Positions 6,161 through 7,772 of a stretch of DNA of 7,772 bases are shown here, one piece after another (position 1 is the stretch's first letter; each line of letters starts with the position of its first letter). The notes under the pieces were generated by a model that was not told the origin of the DNA, made no database searches, and saw only the letters and a program-made list of their open reading frames with translations. The position numbers and the translations under genes were made by a program. The DNA comes from Gemmatimonadota bacterium (lineage in GTDB: Bacteria; JAAXHH01). The stretch covers positions 1-7,772 of the forward strand of contig JAPOOT010000132.1 of NCBI GenBank assembly GCA_026713285.1, given 5' to 3'.

Positions 6161-6256
6161 TAGAAGGCGAAATCCGTTCTTCCGTGTTTACATTCGGGAT
6201 ACCATCCATTGAAACCGTCCCCTTTCCTGCCTCATTAAGATGATCGATCTATGGCA

Positions 6257-6278
6257 TACACGAACGGTACACGAACGG
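6257..6278. repeat. Perfect 11-bp tandem repeat, two copies
   Basis: TACACGAACGG occurs twice in direct succession, at 6257-6267 and 6268-6278, followed by GTACCGG. It lies in the non-coding stretch, and its function is unknown; replication slippage is the simplest explanation. Confidence 0.85.
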
Positions 6279-6410
6279 GTACCGGCCATGATGCGATTTC
6301 CATGCAGCAGAACTAACGTCTTTAGGCATAGTCTGTTTTGATAGGATTTAATCGTATCTTTTTTGGGTTTGAATTATCACCAGCAGAAAATGAAAACCTT
6401 GAGCGGTATG

Positions 6411-6429
6411 GCGGCCGGTTACCGACCGC
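6411..6429 (-). repeat. GC-rich hairpin downstream of the collagen-protease gene
   Basis: GCGGCCGGT at 6411-6419 is complementary to ACCGACCGC at 6421-6429 at 8 of 9 positions around a single central base. It lies about 94 bases beyond the minus-strand protease stop. No T-run follows on either strand, so it is at best a weak terminator or a protein-binding palindrome. Confidence 0.35.
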
Positions 6430-6522
6430 TTCCAATAGAAAACCCCGCTGGCGACCGATACTTGTAATGAGAATCCGGTGGACGCCTGCGGGGTTCGGAA
6501 CTTCTACGATACTGCTGAAGTG

Positions 6523-7611
6523 CTAAGGCAAAACAGTCTCTCCGTTCCAGTTTACGGGGAAAGGTTGATAGGTAGAATGCGGATAGTCTCTTGGTGAGAG
6601 GAGTTCTAGCGCGGTGTTTGCGGTACTTCCCGCAACTTTAGGTGCCGTCCGCCGCGCTCTAGTCAGATCGTAGAGTCTCCACATTTCATCCACTCTGATC
6701 CCGAATCCTAGGCTACTAACGGGCACTCTTTGAGGTTGACCGGTAAGTCGGTCATATACTAGGCTTTCAAACGTCGCATGGTTTATACCAATGATGAAAC
6801 CTTCATGGTCAAATATAAAGCTCCCGCTCGTACCCCCCGATGTATCTAGGTTGTGCTGTATCACGCGGCTGTTCTCAGGGGTAATTACCCCATCCGAGAA
6901 TGATCGTAGCGCACTTACGGTGCCGTCCTTGAACGTGGCTATGGGTACTGCACTGTAAGGGTTGTTAATCTCACCGGGAAACCCTATCGTTCCTATTGGC
7001 TGGCCGACACGCAGACCGTTGGCACGGTTTCGAGGTAAGAATGACGGACGGAGAGCAAATTGCGCGTCTACAACAAGTACTCCTACATCCGGCGAGCCGA
7101 CCGTGCCATCGTAATCCGGATGGATATAATACGTATTTAAACTATACGTCTCTAATCCACCTACAGCAGTCCCGGATCTAACAGCCAATGTTTGCGGGTT
7201 GAGATGTGCAATCGGTCTTATTGTCTCGACTACGCCTTGGATAACGTGAGCATTCGTCCAGATCGCATTTGTAAACTGAGCAACGAACCCCGTTCCCACC
7301 ACGTAGTTCGCTCCTCGGACCCGCACCACAATGGCATATACCGCATCCGCCAAATTGCTTTCTTCTATCACATCCGCCCAGTTCAGGGGTTCGCCTGGCA
7401 GCCCCTGCGGTCCCGCCGGTCCGGTCGCTCCGGTCGCTCCGGTCGCTCCGGTCGCTCCCGCCGGTCCCCGGGCACCTGTTTGTCCCTGTTCGCCCACCGG
7501 ACCTTGCGGTCCTGCCGACCCGCTTGACCCCGCCGGTCCCGTTGGCCCCGGCTTGCCCTCACAGGCGAACAACGCAAATACGAGAAGCAATCCGCCAAAT
7601 CGAAACAACAT
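6523..7611 (-). CDS. Collagen-like repeat lipoprotein with trypsin-like serine protease domain
   Basis: The protein has 362 residues. MLFRFGGLLLVFALFAC is a signal peptide ending in a lipobox-like LFAC, so Cys17 is the likely lipidated residue; Glu18 at +2 would allow sorting to the outer membrane. Residues 19-75 are 19 uninterrupted Gly-X-Y triplets (GKP GPT GPA through GLP GEP), which may trimerise as a collagen-like stalk. Residues about 90-300 form a chymotrypsin-fold protease with a full triad: His122 in WTNAHVI, Asp175 in SPDVGVLVVD and Ser262 in GGTSGSF, preceded by IGTIGFPGE at 206-214. The C-terminal ~60 residues match no domain I know. ATG 7611 is preferred over TTG 7614 because AAGGAGG lies 8 nt ahead. 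A/T-ending codons are more frequent than in the genes at 1-4630, hinting at transfer. The substrate cannot be inferred. Confidence 0.87.
   Translation of the reverse strand: MLFRFGGLLLVFALFACEGKPGPTGPAGSSGSAGPQGPVGEQGQTGARGPAGATGATGATGATGPAGPQGLPGEPLNWADVIEESNLADAVYAIVVRVRGANYVVGTGFVAQFTNAIWTNAHVIQGVVETIRPIAHLNPQTLAVRSGTAVGGLETYSLNTYYIHPDYDGTVGSPDVGVLVVDAQFALRPSFLPRNRANGLRVGQPIGTIGFPGEINNPYSAVPIATFKDGTVSALRSFSDGVITPENSRVIQHNLDTSGGTSGSFIFDHEGFIIGINHATFESLVYDRLTGQPQRVPVSSLGFGIRVDEMWRLYDLTRARRTAPKVAGSTANTALELLSPRDYPHSTYQPFPVNWNGETVLP
7423..7458 (-). repeat. Four perfect 9-bp repeats encoding Gly-Ala-Thr
   Basis: GGTCGCTCC is repeated four times without change at 7423-7431, 7432-7440, 7441-7449 and 7450-7458. 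On the coding strand each unit reads GGA GCG ACC, giving the (GAT)4 block at residues 52-63 of the collagen-like stalk. Slippage would change stalk length by whole triplets without breaking the frame. Confidence 0.95.
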
Positions 7612-7619
7612 CAAGTAGG

Positions 7620-7626
7620 CCTCCTT
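7620..7626 (-). promoter_or_regulatory. Strong Shine-Dalgarno of the collagen-protease gene
   Basis: AAGGAGG on the minus strand lies 8 nt from ATG 7611, an ideal spacing, and only 5 nt from the alternative TTG 7614. It decides the start and is the strongest ribosome-binding site in the window. Confidence 0.8.
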
Positions 7627-7698
7627 GGGTTCAAAGCGGTGAATACACAGCGGGCGTCCGTACTAGCGACGGAGTTCGGAGTCCAAGGTACGGTATTT

Positions 7699-7714
7699 CT
7701 GCGATCGTACGCAG
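7699..7714 (-). terminator. Small hairpin after the upstream minus-strand gene
   Basis: CTGCG (7699-7703) and CGCAG (7710-7714) form a perfect 5-bp stem around a 6-nt loop, starting 7 bases past the stop of the partial gene at 7722 on the minus strand. It is followed by AAATA, not a T-run, so it is a weak candidate terminator separating that gene from the lipoprotein gene. Confidence 0.27.
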
Positions 7715-7721
7715 CCCGCCC

Positions 7722-7772
7722 CTACCACCCCGGCGGATTGTCCTGCCAGGTGCGTCCGATGTAATCGAAGAA
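7722..7772 (-). CDS. C-terminal end of an unidentified protein (partial)
   Basis: The minus-strand frame entering from the window edge reads FFDYIGRTWQDNPPGW and stops at TAG (7724-7722). Sixteen residues are too few to assign a family, but the coherent, aromatic-rich sequence and the same orientation as the next gene suggest a genuine gene end. It lies 110 bp upstream of the collagen-protease start. Confidence 0.42.
   Translation of the reverse strand, partial: FFDYIGRTWQDNPPGW

Larger units (their letters stand above)
6161..6522. other. Non-coding stretch between the protease remnant and the collagen-protease gene
   Basis: I see no convincing gene in these 362 bases. The longest frame (TTG 6338 to 6526, plus strand) lacks a ribosome-binding site and any recognisable motif. 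The stretch holds an 11-bp tandem repeat (6257-6278) and an imperfect 19-nt palindrome (6411-6429), listed separately, and is AT-rich around 6330-6400. Confidence 0.6.

Noticed and set aside
5961..6209. Minus-strand frame MDGIPNVNTEERIS with a purine-rich GGAAAGGGGA upstream
   Set aside because: The start looks reasonable, but the translation shows no motif and overlaps the frame with protease-like motifs; it may be the old gene's 5' end now out of frame, which I cannot confirm.
6338..6526. TTG-initiated 62-codon plus-strand frame
   Set aside because: No ribosome-binding site, no motif, Arg/Pro-rich tail, and it ends across the stop of the opposing gene.
7192..7618. Plus-strand frames rich in Ser/Gly/Arg or Pro/Ala/Val repeats opposite the collagen stalk
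   Set aside because: These are antisense readings of the Gly-X-Y coding repeat; the minus frame has signal peptide, strong ribosome site and protease triad.
1..7772. CRISPR array, insertion sequence, integrase, rRNA or tRNA gene
   Set aside because: I found no regularly spaced repeats, no transposase or recombinase motifs, and no rRNA or tRNA core sequences on either strand by eye.

Overview
The window is a GC-rich bacterial segment whose first 4.6 kb is tightly coded and whose last 3.1 kb is sparser, visibly more AT-rich at third codon positions, and scattered with gene remnants and small repeats. An inner-membrane CreD homologue, a predicted lipoprotein with acidic residue +2 and a multi-pass acyltransferase suggest a Gram-negative (diderm) organism. 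Nothing in the sequence fixes the phylum; an uncultured environmental lineage is my guess only.

Layout. (1) Positions 1-1529, minus strand: a PLP-dependent histidine-decarboxylase-type enzyme followed by a tandem-ACT-domain protein. The two genes share an ATGA stop/start overlap, so they are almost certainly co-translated; ACT domains normally bind amino acids, which makes the small protein a candidate sensor for the amino acid the enzyme consumes. (2) 1726-3009, plus strand, divergent from the first pair: a membrane acyltransferase of the DUF1624/HGSNAT type, whose last codons and stop codon lie inside a 30-bp tandem duplication. (3) 3260-4630, plus strand: a full-length CreD-family membrane protein with no two-component partner visible. 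(4) 4631-5164: no intact gene, but two overlapping, mutually exclusive hairpins, an open frame with no ATG, and the tail of a coiled-coil protein on the minus strand. (5) 5165-5881, minus strand: a complete higB-higA toxin-antitoxin pair with a recognisable promoter and a candidate operator. (6) 5878-6160, minus strand: a frameshifted remnant resembling clan AA (retropepsin-like) aspartic proteases, whose end runs into the toxin-antitoxin promoter. (7) 6161-6522: non-coding, with small repeats. (8) 6523-7611, minus strand: a secreted lipoprotein with 19 collagen-like Gly-X-Y triplets joined to a trypsin-like serine protease domain. (9) 7722-7772: the last 16 codons of another minus-strand gene that continues beyond the window.

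The decarboxylase/ACT pair forms one functional unit and higBA another. The acyltransferase and CreD lie on the same strand but 250 bases apart, and no common role can be read from the sequence. The stretch from about 4640 to 7620 looks like an accessory segment: a toxin-antitoxin module, decayed genes, and an unusual surface protease of differing base composition.
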